DNA of 64,000 nucleotides, from assembly GCA_024867545.1 (NCBI GenBank), contig JANFNE010000050.1, forward strand, positions 186,001 to 250,000. The letters are read 5' to 3'. This document shows positions 50,927-59,915 of this stretch, piece after piece (positions within the stretch are counted from its first letter, which is position 1; each line of letters starts with the position of its first letter). Both the position numbers and the translations under genes were made by a program. The notes below the pieces were generated by a model, which made no database searches, was not told the origin of the DNA, and saw only the letters and a program-made list of their open reading frames with translations. The DNA comes from Phytopythium helicoides (taxonomy: Eukaryota; Oomycota; Peronosporomycetes; Pythiales; Pythiaceae).

Positions 50927-52146
50927 AGTAGTGGTGGACGCTCGGACGGGCGTACAGCCGGTGCTGAGCTTACGGCTGGAGGCAAGGTGGTCAAACGGCG
51001 TTGTCGGCGCGAACTGCTCGAACGCAAGGTGCGAGCCGAAGTCGATCGTGGAGGATCACGAGGCATGGTGCTCTACATGTGCGTTAGTCGTGAATTGATC
51101 AAGCTACAGGTGGGAGGGGTTACATGACTTGCTTTAGCAGGAGACGGAGGGCTCTCGAAGGCGGGAGGCGTTGCGCTTCTTGGTGTTGTCGGCAAGATTC
51201 GAAATGCTGAGAAGGGAGAGCGCTGGCGCACCAGCAAGGCAATCCCTAGAGATCCATGGCTTCAAGTCCAAGGGAAACCAAGTCTGCCGAAAGGAAAGGA
51301 AACCTTGTGAGAACGAAGCTCATGAGCAGAGGAGTGCCGTTGTAGTACTATTCCAGCAGACGAGTAGTAGAATTGCTACCGTGACAGTACTGCTAAAACC
51401 GTCCTCGCAAGTATTCATACTCGACTACAGCTGCCAACGTGCGATCGCAAAGTGTCGTCAATACCATATACAATCACTTGTCGTTTTAATACTCCCCATT
51501 TGTGCCGTCATGGAAAGTTGTGGCATCCATCATAAGTGAATTATCAATTCCCAGCTTGAGCAGATTCAACGATGCTGTGTAACGCAGAAGGTTGCTCCTA
51601 ACGGCAAATTAGCGATGGCACCTTGTGTTGTATGTCCACGTTGTGTACATCGCATATGCAGCAAACGAATCCATCAAGAAGAATTGAGCGAGAGGTAGTC
51701 CTCACCGAGCGCCCGACCGAAGCGTGAGTCTAACCTGTGAACATATATCATGCAACTGGACTTGCTACACACAATTCTCAAGGAAGAATAGAACGGCAAC
51801 GCAAGCCCGATCAACAACATCGAGTGCCATTTCCATCGATATGAGTTCGATAATCGTGGTAGTGAAGGTGTCGATCAAGGTGACTCTGCTAGCAGTAATG
51901 ATGATCTTGAAGATTTTGCATGCGATGACAACGACGAAGACATCGAGTATGTATGACAAGGTGAGAGAAAAAGAGGATCCGAAGGGCTAAAGCTGGAGAT
52001 AGTGACCTCTGCAGCGCATTCTCGTTGGACAGGATTACGTGACCATGTTTGGGCATTCGTCCATGATCTTCCTGCTCCTCATCGGCATACTGGTGGTGAT
52101 TATCTCAGCATTTACTGACTGTGAGTCAATAAAGCATGTTGGGCAT
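50927..52146. other. Unassigned interval upstream of the MULE gene
   Basis: Short ORFs only. 51724-51990 (+) encodes a Ser/Thr/Ile-rich peptide without a recognisable family. The region probably holds the MULE 5' end and terminal repeat and remains of other elements. The interval up to 52146 continues at 53238 once the solo LTR is removed. Confidence 0.35.
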
Positions 52147-53233
52147 TGTGATAAAGCGCTTGCGCTCCAAACTCACCAACCGATACCCACGCACACACAG
52201 ATCTCTACACGCACGCACCAGACCGGTGGTGGTGGAGCCGACAGGCGCACGCGGGGAGCTCCCGAAGGAACTCGGACCCGCAGCGCGCTAGAGAGGGCTC
52301 GCGAAAGCCACTCCCTAGGCAGTACCTCGGAGCGTTGTGATCCCCGTTGAGCGGCTCGGGATCAGGAGATCTAAACGGGCGGCTCAAGGACCGTCCCGAG
52401 ACTTGTGGCAGTCGGGTCTGTCACAGACCAACACACACAAACGTTAAAATGCAAAGGTTCCTTCAGGAGCGTTGTCCGCTTCCTGAGGAACCAACCAGCG
52501 GATAGATAACTACACCTCAGAGCTCCGCAGGACTCTGAGGCACACACAGATACCGCCTAAACACGCACCACTTACCCACGGGTGCGCTGGCGTCGAATGG
52601 GCCCTTTGCCCGGCTTTCACTTGTTTCTTCACTTGTTTCTTCACTTGTTTTCAATGTCCTGTATCACAATATGGAATGGAGGAGCTCGGGACGTGGCGCA
52701 CACAACCGCACACGTCCAGCACTCGACCAAATATGGAATCAACAGCAATGCGCACTGGGAGCGCGCACTTACCGTCGAATGGGGCTGAATGGGGGTGAGA
52801 CTCGCTGGACTTCCTCACGACGTGTCCCCGACCTTGGAAGAGGTTGGGGAGGACGCGTGGCACGCGGGCGGGTCTCGGGCTCGCGGCAAATTGGGAAGTC
52901 TGTATTGATTCTTTACCCTGGGAGGGAAACCTCCGAGACCTAATACCTACTGTATAGTTGATACAGGTTTTCAGGTAACTATCGCCCGTGAGTATACCGA
53001 CCCAACTGGCTCTGGGGATCGTTGAATCGAGGTTGGGGCGCGTCTTTAGCACCCTCGGGGAGTAATCCCGACCGGGTGCTTGCGCATTCCGTAAAGGCGC
53101 GAGAACCACGCCGTCCCCAAGGGGGAGAACGCAGGCCCCGAGGGAAAAGTCCCTCGGGCAAGGTGTCCCGTATATTAAACCTACTGGGGACACTGTCCCT
53201 AGTGTCCCCAAAGACCGGAGCCACTTTATCACA
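52147..53233. repeat. Solo LTR, 1087 bp
   Basis: Begins TGTGATAAAG and ends CTTTATCACA, a perfect 10 bp inverted terminal pair. It is flanked by GCAT on both sides (52143-52146 and 53234-53237), a 4 bp duplication. Length and TGTG...CACA ends resemble the E3 LTR class, but the sequence is different. No coding partner or second LTR lies in the window. Orientation cannot be set with confidence. Confidence 0.82.
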
Positions 53234-54490
53234 GCATCATCAATATCTAAATATTCATGGTTGAAGGGTCCTTGTAATGTGATACATGCTTCCAAAGCAA
53301 AGCTGCGCATAAGACGGATTAACAGGAATCATGTCTATGCTAAGCAACTAATAGATGAGTCAACCGCTGGGGCAGCAAACAAGATGAAAGGCAAGCGCAA
53401 CGGTAAAGATAGCAAAACTGGCTCTGCATCCACCTCCACATCAATTGTAGTGACCACAGCTGAAAGTAACCGAAGCTCCAATGAGCCAAGTGAGCCAACA
53501 CAGTATCAAGCAACTTCAAAACAACAATCAGTCAGAGGTCCATGATCTAACGGAAAGCTATATCAGCATTTAAAACATACCATCGTAGCACGGTCATCAC
53601 CCAGTTTCTAAATGGATGATGAATGATGGTATACTATACTTTATCGTATCAACGCCAGCTTTCTGCAACATGATTCGCGCCGTGACTGCAAAACCTTGGA
53701 CTTCAGTGCTCACATAAGATACCTACAATTATATAGTGAAGGGGCGATTTAAAAACTTCTGTGGTAATGTGGGCAATCTGCTTGCTTACCAGCACAATCG
53801 TGTACATGACTTGCGATACCTTATTCTAATTCGCAACGCGTAGGCCAGCAACTAGAGCATCGGGATCTTTGGCGCATCAGTCGCGTTCATCGACCATCAG
53901 CGTCGTTTCGCCATAGTGCACTCGTCACAGAATGCAAAGATGATGGACAGAGCAGTGGGACAGTCTCGGAGCTGATCGATAACTAGTTGGGTATGCATTA
54001 TGGACTGGATGTTCGTGCATTCGCAAGGTGGACCGTGTCTGACGCAACCTCGTCTACTCGTTTTGTTGCTCCATAATTTGAGGAAATTGAATAGGAAGAG
54101 TGCAAGTTCAGAACCTCTGCATCAGATCTACATTGCTCAGTGTAAGACTCAAGTACTCATACTGGACCCTGAAACCAAAAACTGTGCTGATAATGTGATT
54201 CGAGAAGCCAAGAACACCACCCTGAGCAGCTATTCCGTAAATGCCTCCCTTCCTGGGTCTATTCTAATGGTTGTGGCTCCAGTACCACCAAGAACGAGGA
54301 GGGATATTGTTTCATCTGCGCTTCGCCGGTGTGGATGTGCCCCCATGAAGGCTGGGTGAAGTGGTACGACGTAATGGCAGCAGAGCACTCTTTCTGATGG
54401 GACAAAGAGATGTGCTGAAACATTGTAGCTTTGAGCAAAATTGATTTGCGGCGCCGGCAAGGAGAAGTTCCCTGTCCTCTAGTGAGTACT
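53234..54490. other. Unassigned interval
   Basis: Small ORFs at 53261-53545 (+; Lys-, Ser- and Thr-rich) and 54000-54359 (+) show no recognised motif. AT-rich compared with the host genes to the right. Likely transposon debris. Confidence 0.35.
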
Positions 54491-54576
54491 ACTAATACCT
54501 CTCACATCTACTACACTACTAACTACTAATACCTCTCACATCTACTACACTACTAACTACTAATACCTCTCACATC
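54491..54576 (+). repeat. 34 bp tandem repeat, about 2.5 copies
   Basis: Unit beginning ACTAATACCTCTCACATCTA, starting at 54491, 54525 and 54559; the third copy is partial. The copies read the same where they overlap. Confidence 0.9.
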
Positions 54577-54765
54577 GCATATACTAATGGCCTGGTTCAC
54601 GGTACAATTTGCCTCTGCTCGGAATCCAGATGGACGATACTCGATCGGGTAAGCCGGTATGTACCGGTAATCGTTCTTTATTGGGAGTTCTCTCAATTAT
54701 TGATTTAGTCACTCGATAGTTAGCCGATCCCACTCGAAATCCATCTCTTCTCATTGACAATACTG

Positions 54766-54925
54766 GAACCGCGATGTCAATACAGTCATCAAGATTGTGA
54801 ACATGCTCAAGGTCGAGCTGGAGCATAGCGTCGCATGCCAGCTTTGACACGAGGACAGCAGCTCCTGGAGGTATTCAATGCAGCAAAGTTCTCGTGGTGG
54901 TGAGGGAACACCGCCGCACGTCCAA
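54766..54925 (+). pseudogene. Fanzor C-terminal fragment, second copy
   Basis: On the plus strand 54766-54848 encodes YWNRDVNTVIKIVNMLKVEL then EHSVACQL-stop, matching the end of the Fanzor remnant at 633-968. Here the RuvC-III motif is the canonical WNRDVN. Similarity continues past the stop to about 54900 (AGCTCCTGGAGGTATTCA and CTCGTGGTGGTGAG). Nothing upstream of 54766 matches, so only the last 30 or so codons are present. It ends about 100 bp before the LpxK start codon. Confidence 0.75.
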
Positions 54926-55016
54926 GTTCCGTCAAGGTGACGGAGAGCAAGCGTTAAAGCCTCCTATTGGCCATAAATGCCTCGAGCCTTCAACTCTCCC
55001 AATTCCTGTGCCACTC

Positions 55017-56275
55017 ATGGACATGACGTCGCTGGGCCGCTGCTGGCGCGCCTGGCGCCGCCGCTGGCACCGGCGCTCGCTCGCTGCGCTGCGCTCTCCC
55101 CGCCCTGCGGCACCAGCAGCTGCGGCCGAATCGCCCGAGGGCCGAGAGCCGCTGGCCTGCGCCATCTACGCGCGGCTCGTGGCCCTCCGGCGGCGGCGCG
55201 AGCTGGCGCTGGGGCTGCGCGTGGCCGCGCGCGTGCCGGTACTGAGCGTGGGCAACGTCACGTTCGGCGCGACGGGCAAGACGCCGATGGTGCAGCTGCT
55301 GGTGGGGCTGGCGCTGCGCTCGGACGCTGCGCGCGTGCCGTTGCTGCTCTCCAGGGTGCGTGCCGACCTGCCGCGGGTCCAGGCGAGTCTCTGACGGCCG
55401 CGCAGGGCTACGGGGACGACGAGTGGCGCATGCTGGCGCGCAAGTTCACGGCGCTCGTCGTGGCGCTGGGCGCGGATCGCGTGCGCGCAGGCGTCGCGCG
55501 CGTGCACGAGCTGGAGCAGGCGCACGGCCGGCGGGCCAGCGAGCTGCTGAGCTGCGTCGTGCTGGACGACGGACTGCAGCAGTGGCGCCTCGCCAAGGAC
55601 TTGGAGCTCGTCATGGTGGACGCGCTCCACCCGTTCGGCAACGGCCGACTGCTGCCGCTCGGTAGCCTGCGTGAGCACCCGCGCGATGCGCTGGCGCGGG
55701 CGGACGTGGCCGTCCTGCACCACGCCGACCTGATGGGCAGCATCGACGAGAAGCGGGCGCTGATGGACACGCTCAGAAGCTACATGGACCCGTCGCGGTC
55801 TCCAATTATTGCCACTTCGCGCATGCAGGTGACGGCGCTGGTGCCGGCATTGAGGCTGCTAGAGTCGCCTGACGCATCCGAGGTGAGCGCCGGCGATCTT
55901 GAAGACTGCGTCGCGCTTGTTTGGTGCGGCGTCGGGAACCCAGAGTCCGTCCGTCTCGTCGTCGAGCGATGGGGAGCACGGACTGCTAGGGGCATCAGCA
56001 TATGGCACCGAGTGGAGATGGAGGACTTCCCGGATCACCACGCATTCTCAGCCGAGGACGTGGACGACGTGCTTACTCGGTGTCGCGAGCTCCGAGAGCA
56101 GTTCGGAGGCCGCCGCGTGGTGCTTGTGACCACCGAGAAGGACCTGTTCCGCAATGAGGAACCCATGAGGCGCGTCGCCAAGCAGGAGGAGCTGCTTGTG
56201 CTGCAGTGCGAGCTCCAGCTCATGGACAATCGAGAGCTGGTGGAGGCCAGGCTGAAGGCGCTACTAGCGCCTTGA
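55017..56275 (+). CDS. Tetraacyldisaccharide 4'-kinase (LpxK-like)
   Basis: Lipid A 4'-kinase family: phosphorylates the 4' position of the lipid A disaccharide precursor using ATP. Two exons: 55017-55355 and 55406-56275, about 402 aa. The 50 nt intron (GTGCGT...GCGCAG, with CTGAC before the acceptor) joins LLLSR to GYGDDEWRML, the family SRGYG motif. Walker A: SVGNVTFGATGKTP (about residues 77-90). Further signatures are LDDGLQQWRLAKDLELVMVD, PFGNGRLLPLGSLRE, FPDHHAFSAED and VTTEKD. The N-terminus is Arg/Ala-rich without acidic residues (RCWRAWRRRWHRRSLAALRS) and could be an organelle targeting sequence or membrane anchor. Plants carry mitochondrial Lpx enzymes. The gene is GC-rich like its neighbours, so recent bacterial transfer is unlikely. 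The nearest upstream feature is a Fanzor fragment. Confidence 0.9.
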
Positions 56276-56351
56276 ATCGCATGCGCTCGCGCAGTACCAT
56301 GACGTAGAGCAGTTCCAATCAGAAGACAACATCCACACGTTCCGCTAGCGT

Positions 56352-56365
56352 ATCATTCTGTTCGG
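56352..56365 (+). promoter_or_regulatory. Probable oomycete Inr/FPR-type start element of ELP4
   Basis: ATCATTCTGTTCGG, about 70 bp before the ELP4 ATG, resembles the oomycete initiator (TCAYTYY) followed by a flanking promoter region. Known consensus; assignment here is inference. An ATG at 56373, out of frame with ELP4, would be first on such a transcript. Confidence 0.45.
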
Positions 56366-56421
56366 CAGGGGCATGCCGCTCGTCGGTGTCTTTCAGACTC
56401 GCCACCCGCCACCACCTCGCC

Positions 56422-57561
56422 ATGTCGAGCTTCCGACGGAAGGCCCGCGACAGCGGCCCCGCGCCGCTGCAGGCGCCCGCCCGACACGCGAGCAGCGGCA
56501 CGAAGCCTTTCGTGAATGGCCAGACGCTCGTGAGCTCGGGGCTGAGCCAGCTGGACGCGTTCGTGGGCGGCGGGCTGCTGCTCGGCTCGCTGTCGCTGCT
56601 CGAGGCTCCGAGCGGCTCGAGCGGCGGCGCGGCGGCCTCGGCGGCCGCGGGGGCGTCCAGGGCGCTGGTGGACGACCTGCACCGCTACTTTGTGGCCGAG
56701 GGCGTCGCGGCGGGGCAGAGCGGCGTGCTGGTGGCCGAGGACGCGGACGTGTTCGTGCAGCTGCAGCTGCCGCTCGAGCTCAGCCTCGCGCAGTCGCGCG
56801 TCAAGCAGCAGCAGCAGGCCAAGGCGGAGGACAAGGAGCCGCTGACCATCGCGTGGCAGTATGGCAAGTATGACGGCGCGCAGGACGCGGGCAGAGTCGA
56901 GCGCTTCTGCCACAGCTTCGACCTGGCCAAGCCCATGCAGCGCGAGCTGCTGGCAGACGGGCGTGCCCCCGCTGCCATCGACCTGCTCGACGCCGCTTTC
57001 TCGGCCCCCAGGGACGTCAAGAGCGCCTACGCCGCGCTCTTCAGCCGCATCAAAGCAGCCGCAGACGCCGCGGGCTATGGCGCCGTGGTGCGTGTGTGCG
57101 TTCGAGAGCTAGGGTCGCCGCTGCTTGGGCCGCCGACGGCCGACCACATGGCTGCAGTGCTGTGGTTTGTGCGCAGGCTGCGCGCGCTGGCTGCCGGCAG
57201 CAGCAAGGACGGAAGTGGGCGGGTGGTGTGTCAGCTGAGCGGTCCGGCGCTGGCCAGCGCGTTCCCGGCGGCGTTCCAGAACGAGCTCCGCCACGCGTGC
57301 GACTACGTGCTGCAGCTGCGCGCGTTCGCGGGCGCTCGCGACCTGCTGCCGGCCGAGCTCGGCGAGTTCCACGGCCTGCTGGAGCTGCGAAAGCTGGCGC
57401 GGATGCACTCCCTGGCGTCGTTCGCGGCGCCCGCGGCGCGGCTTGGCGTCAAGCGCGAGCCCCGCAAGCTTCGCGTCGAGAAGTTCCACCTCGTGCCCGA
57501 GGCGTCGAGGTCGTCGTCGTCCAAGGGGAGGAGCAAGCCCGTCGACCCGCTGGCCTTCTGA
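56422..57561 (+). CDS. ELP4: Elongator complex protein 4
   Basis: 379 aa, no intron. Elp4 (PAXNEB family) is part of the Elp456 ring, a RecA-like subcomplex that helps Elongator modify wobble uridines of tRNA. The start at 56422 (GCCATGTCG, MSSFRRKARDSG) is the first in-frame ATG. Family landmarks: STKPF-like lead (SSGTKPFVNGQTLVSSGLSQ), LDAFVGGGLLLGSLSLLEAP (degenerate nucleotide-binding loop), LVDDLHRYFVAEGVAAGQ, LTIAWQYGKYD, HSFDLAKPM, and near the C-terminus GLLELRKLARMHSL and KLRVEKFHLVPE. The length matches the family. The stop is only 20 bp from the stop of the convergent gene. The C-terminal Ser/Lys-rich tail is unremarkable. Confidence 0.93.
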   Translation: MSSFRRKARDSGPAPLQAPARHASSGTKPFVNGQTLVSSGLSQLDAFVGGGLLLGSLSLLEAPSGSSGGAAASAAAGASRALVDDLHRYFVAEGVAAGQSGVLVAEDADVFVQLQLPLELSLAQSRVKQQQQAKAEDKEPLTIAWQYGKYDGAQDAGRVERFCHSFDLAKPMQRELLADGRAPAAIDLLDAAFSAPRDVKSAYAALFSRIKAAADAAGYGAVVRVCVRELGSPLLGPPTADHMAAVLWFVRRLRALAAGSSKDGSGRVVCQLSGPALASAFPAAFQNELRHACDYVLQLRAFAGARDLLPAELGEFHGLLELRKLARMHSLASFAAPAARLGVKREPRKLRVEKFHLVPEASRSSSSKGRSKPVDPLAF

Positions 57562-57581
57562 TGCGAAGCGAACACGACGCT

Positions 57582-58211
57582 CTATTGGCTGCGCTCGCCC
57601 TGCTCCTCGTCGTCCTCGTCGTCCACGTCCTCGTCGTCGTCCTCGTCGTCGCTGTCGACCCCCTCGGCCTCCGCCCTCGGCGCGTACTTGTCCTTGGCGC
57701 GCGCGCGCCGGCCGCGCTTCTTCTTGCGCAGGCGGTCGATCTTGGCGCTGCGCGCGCTCAGCTCGCCGTTGACGAGGTCGTCGAGCTTCTGCAGCAGCAG
57801 CTTGCGCGCCACGCGGCGGTTGTCGTCGAGCGAGCGCGTCTTCTGGCAGCGCACGAGCAGCCCCGACGGCCGGTGCTTGAGCAGCACGCAGTTGCGCACC
57901 TTGTTGATCTTCTGCCCGCCCTTTCCTGCCACCGCCACCTTGTCAGCGCTCGCAGAGCGCTGCTCACCACCGCCGCGCGTAACCGGTTACGCACCTGAAC
58001 CCTTCACGAAGCTCTCCTCCAGGTCCTCCTCACGCAGCGCCACCGCCTGGCGCTCCCCCGCGCGCCGCGAGCCGAACCAGCGCGCGCCCAGAGCCTCAGG
58101 TGCCAGCGGACGCCCAGCACCAGCGCCCGGAGCCGCGAAAAGCGCCGCGGAGCGCGCGGAGACCGCGGGGAGCGCCGCGGGGAGCGCGTAACCCAGCAGG
58201 CGCGGCAGCAT
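57582..58211 (-). CDS. Mitochondrial GGQ release factor, MTRFR/C12orf65-like
   Basis: Two exons (58211-57995 and 57925-57582), 186 aa. A 69 nt GT-AG intron (57994-57926) joins VKGSG to KGGQKINKV. The result is the class I release factor GGQ domain: SFVKGSGKGGQKINKVRNCV, LLVRCQKTRSLDDNRRVARK. This catalyses peptidyl-tRNA hydrolysis, and stand-alone GGQ proteins of this size rescue stalled mitoribosomes. The ATG at 58211 starts a good mitochondrial presequence (MLPRLLGYALPAALPAVSAR); an ATG at 58277 would extend it. The basic stretch (LRKKKRGRRARAKDKY) is typical of the ribosome-binding tail, but it is followed by an unusual 30-residue acidic end (DDEDDDEDVDDEDDEEQ). Confidence 0.9.
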
Positions 58212-58255
58212 GCGGGCGCTTGCAATCCGGACAGGAGTCGCTGAATTTCGAGGAC

Positions 58256-58321
58256 GATTGGCTGAAAAAAGGCGCACGCTGCCGCGTGACGTCGGCGTTG
58301 CTGGCGACGTTATTGGCCAAT
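58256..58321 (-). promoter_or_regulatory. Promoter region of the GGQ factor gene with CCAAT boxes
   Basis: ATTGGCCAAT (58312-58321, CCAAT on both strands), GATTGG (58256-58261, CCAAT on the gene strand) and a TGACGTCG CRE-like word (58287-58294) lie 45-110 bp upstream of the ATG at 58211. Functional role is inferred. Confidence 0.45.
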
Positions 58322-58413
58322 GGACGCGGTGCTTCCAATCGGGATGGTTAAAAAACCGTCATTTATTTTTGTGACGCCACGTTGAGTTTTTTTGCCACAC
58401 TCTTCAAGGTGTT

Positions 58414-58532
58414 TTTATAAAACCTCATGTGCAACGGAAAACTTGAGGTTTTATGAAGGAATTCGAATCGGAACGGCGACTAGCAAAATCCCAAAACCTC
58501 GATTTGGTATACCAAAACCTCATTTGGTATGA
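58414..58532. repeat. AAAACCTCA hairpin and tandem repeat in an intergenic region
   Basis: ATAAAACCTCA (58417-58427) and its exact reverse complement TGAGGTTTTAT (58444-58454) form an 11 bp stem. Then CCAAAACCTCGATTTGGTAT is repeated with one base less (58491-58511, 58512-58531), and the junction makes the palindrome TTTGGTATACCAAA. It sits between the divergent GGQ-factor and bZIP genes. Confidence 0.75.
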
Positions 58533-58594
58533 CCACAGGACAAGGTAGTTGGACACAATATCAGAGGGCGGTTATTTTTCAAGTTTAGATCCGG

Positions 58595-59746
58595 ATGACT
58601 CAAGTTGGGTCGGTGCAGAAACGGTCCCCGCCTTCCAGGACTTTCGGCTTGTTCTCGGGCGGCCCACACCCCGACCGCCCGCCTGACCGCCCGCCCGCCC
58701 ACCGGCCGCCGCCTTCGCCACACATGATGGGCGTCTCGCGCCGCGCCGTAGGCCTCGCGCCGCCGCCGCCGCCGCCACAGGAAGCGGCCGTGGAGCCCAA
58801 GCCGCCGCTCAGTGACGCGCGCGCGGCCGCTGAGGCCCCGCGGGAGCCGCCGGCCGCCGCGGCCCAAGCGCCGCCAAAGTCGCGGCGCGGGCGCAAGCGG
58901 CTGCTGCACGACGAGGAGCAGCGCAAGACGCGCCGCAAGATGCAGTGCAAGCTCAACCAGCGCCGTTACCGCGCGCGCCAGAGAGACATGATCTCCACGC
59001 TCTCGCTCGAGACGGAGGCGCTGCAGGCGCGCATGCAGGAGCTCGAGGCCTACGCCGCCTTCCTGCGCGCCTACCGCGGCGCCGGCGCACCGGCCGAGCG
59101 CGCGCACGCGGTCGTCGCGCACTTCTTCCGCGCCTTCCGTCACGGCTTCGCGCTCCACTCGGTAGAGGGCAGCGACCTGCAGGAGCAGTTCCTCAAGCAT
59201 GTCGCCGCGCCGCGCATGGACGCGCCGGGCCCAGACGGCGCCGCCAGCGAGCGCGACGCCCTGCTGCTGCAGCTCAAGCGATACTCGTCCTACCACTCGA
59301 CCTTCGAGCTGCGGCTCGACGCGGCCCCGGTCGTCTTCGACGCCGACGCGCTACACGACGACGACGACGTGGCCGTCGTCATCGAGGGCCGCGGCTCGCT
59401 GCGCCTGCGCGTCTCGCGAGACACGGCCATGCTCGTGTACCCGCACATCCTCTCGGACGACGCGCTCAGCGCGCGCGTTGTGGGCTGCGAGCTCACGCCG
59501 GCGTTCGCGGCCGCCTTCCACTTCGACGCGCGCGCGCGCCTCGTTCGGCTAGAGCTGCGCGTCGACTTCTGCGCGGCCTTCCTGCAGCTGCTAGGCTCGC
59601 CCGAGGCCGCGGCCGCCGTGCTCGACCGCGCGCTCATCACGCGCGACTGCGAGCTCGGCATGGACCCGCTGGACGCCGTCGCGCAGGAGTCGGCGCTCAC
59701 GCGCGGGGGCAGCAAGCAGCTCAGCCTCCGTTATATTTTGCTGTAG
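58595..59746 (+). CDS. bZIP transcription factor, oomycete type
   Basis: 383 aa from ATG 58595; ATGs at 58724 and 58727 (MMGVSRRAV) are alternatives that would drop a Pro/His-rich leader. A basic region (about residues 108-131) reads RKTRRKMQCKLNQRRYRARQ with the Asn and Arg nine residues apart as in bZIPs. A short zipper (about 132-157, MISTLSLETEALQARMQELE) follows. After it comes a 200-residue domain seen in oomycete bZIPs (HAVVAHFFRAFRHGFALHSV, LLLQLKRYSSYHSTFELRLD, FHFDARARLVRLELRVDF), perhaps NTF2/SnoaL-like; I cannot name it with confidence. Nuclear DNA-binding regulator; target unknown. No intron. Confidence 0.88.
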   Translation: MTQVGSVQKRSPPSRTFGLFSGGPHPDRPPDRPPAHRPPPSPHMMGVSRRAVGLAPPPPPPQEAAVEPKPPLSDARAAAEAPREPPAAAAQAPPKSRRGRKRLLHDEEQRKTRRKMQCKLNQRRYRARQRDMISTLSLETEALQARMQELEAYAAFLRAYRGAGAPAERAHAVVAHFFRAFRHGFALHSVEGSDLQEQFLKHVAAPRMDAPGPDGAASERDALLLQLKRYSSYHSTFELRLDAAPVVFDADALHDDDDVAVVIEGRGSLRLRVSRDTAMLVYPHILSDDALSARVVGCELTPAFAAAFHFDARARLVRLELRVDFCAAFLQLLGSPEAAAAVLDRALITRDCELGMDPLDAVAQESALTRGGSKQLSLRYILL

Positions 59747-59915
59747 GCGGCACGATGATATTCACGCAAGTAGTACAAGTAGGAATCGCTTCATTCGCCA
59801 TGGGATTATCATCGGACCACTGCGCGGCGCCAGGCAGGCGGAGCGAGCGAGGAGGTGAGGTGTCCGCCACCGCGTTCCGGTCGCTTGGACCTGGCCTGGT
59901 ACCCGGCCAGCCAAC

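Noticed and set aside
52651..53310. 219 aa minus-strand ORF
   Set aside because: Falls inside the solo LTR and crosses its right end; no recognisable domain.
54491..54576. CRISPR-like array
   Set aside because: The repeats are directly adjacent with no spacers and only 2.5 copies; it is a simple tandem repeat in a eukaryotic genome.
54977..55405. Continuation of the LpxK second-exon frame upstream to 54977
   Set aside because: The LpxK Walker A and preceding motifs are in the other frame; splicing a 50 nt intron explains the change of frame better.
56373..56873. 166 aa ORF starting before ELP4
   Set aside because: Out of frame with ELP4 and without motif; at most its ATG acts as an upstream start.
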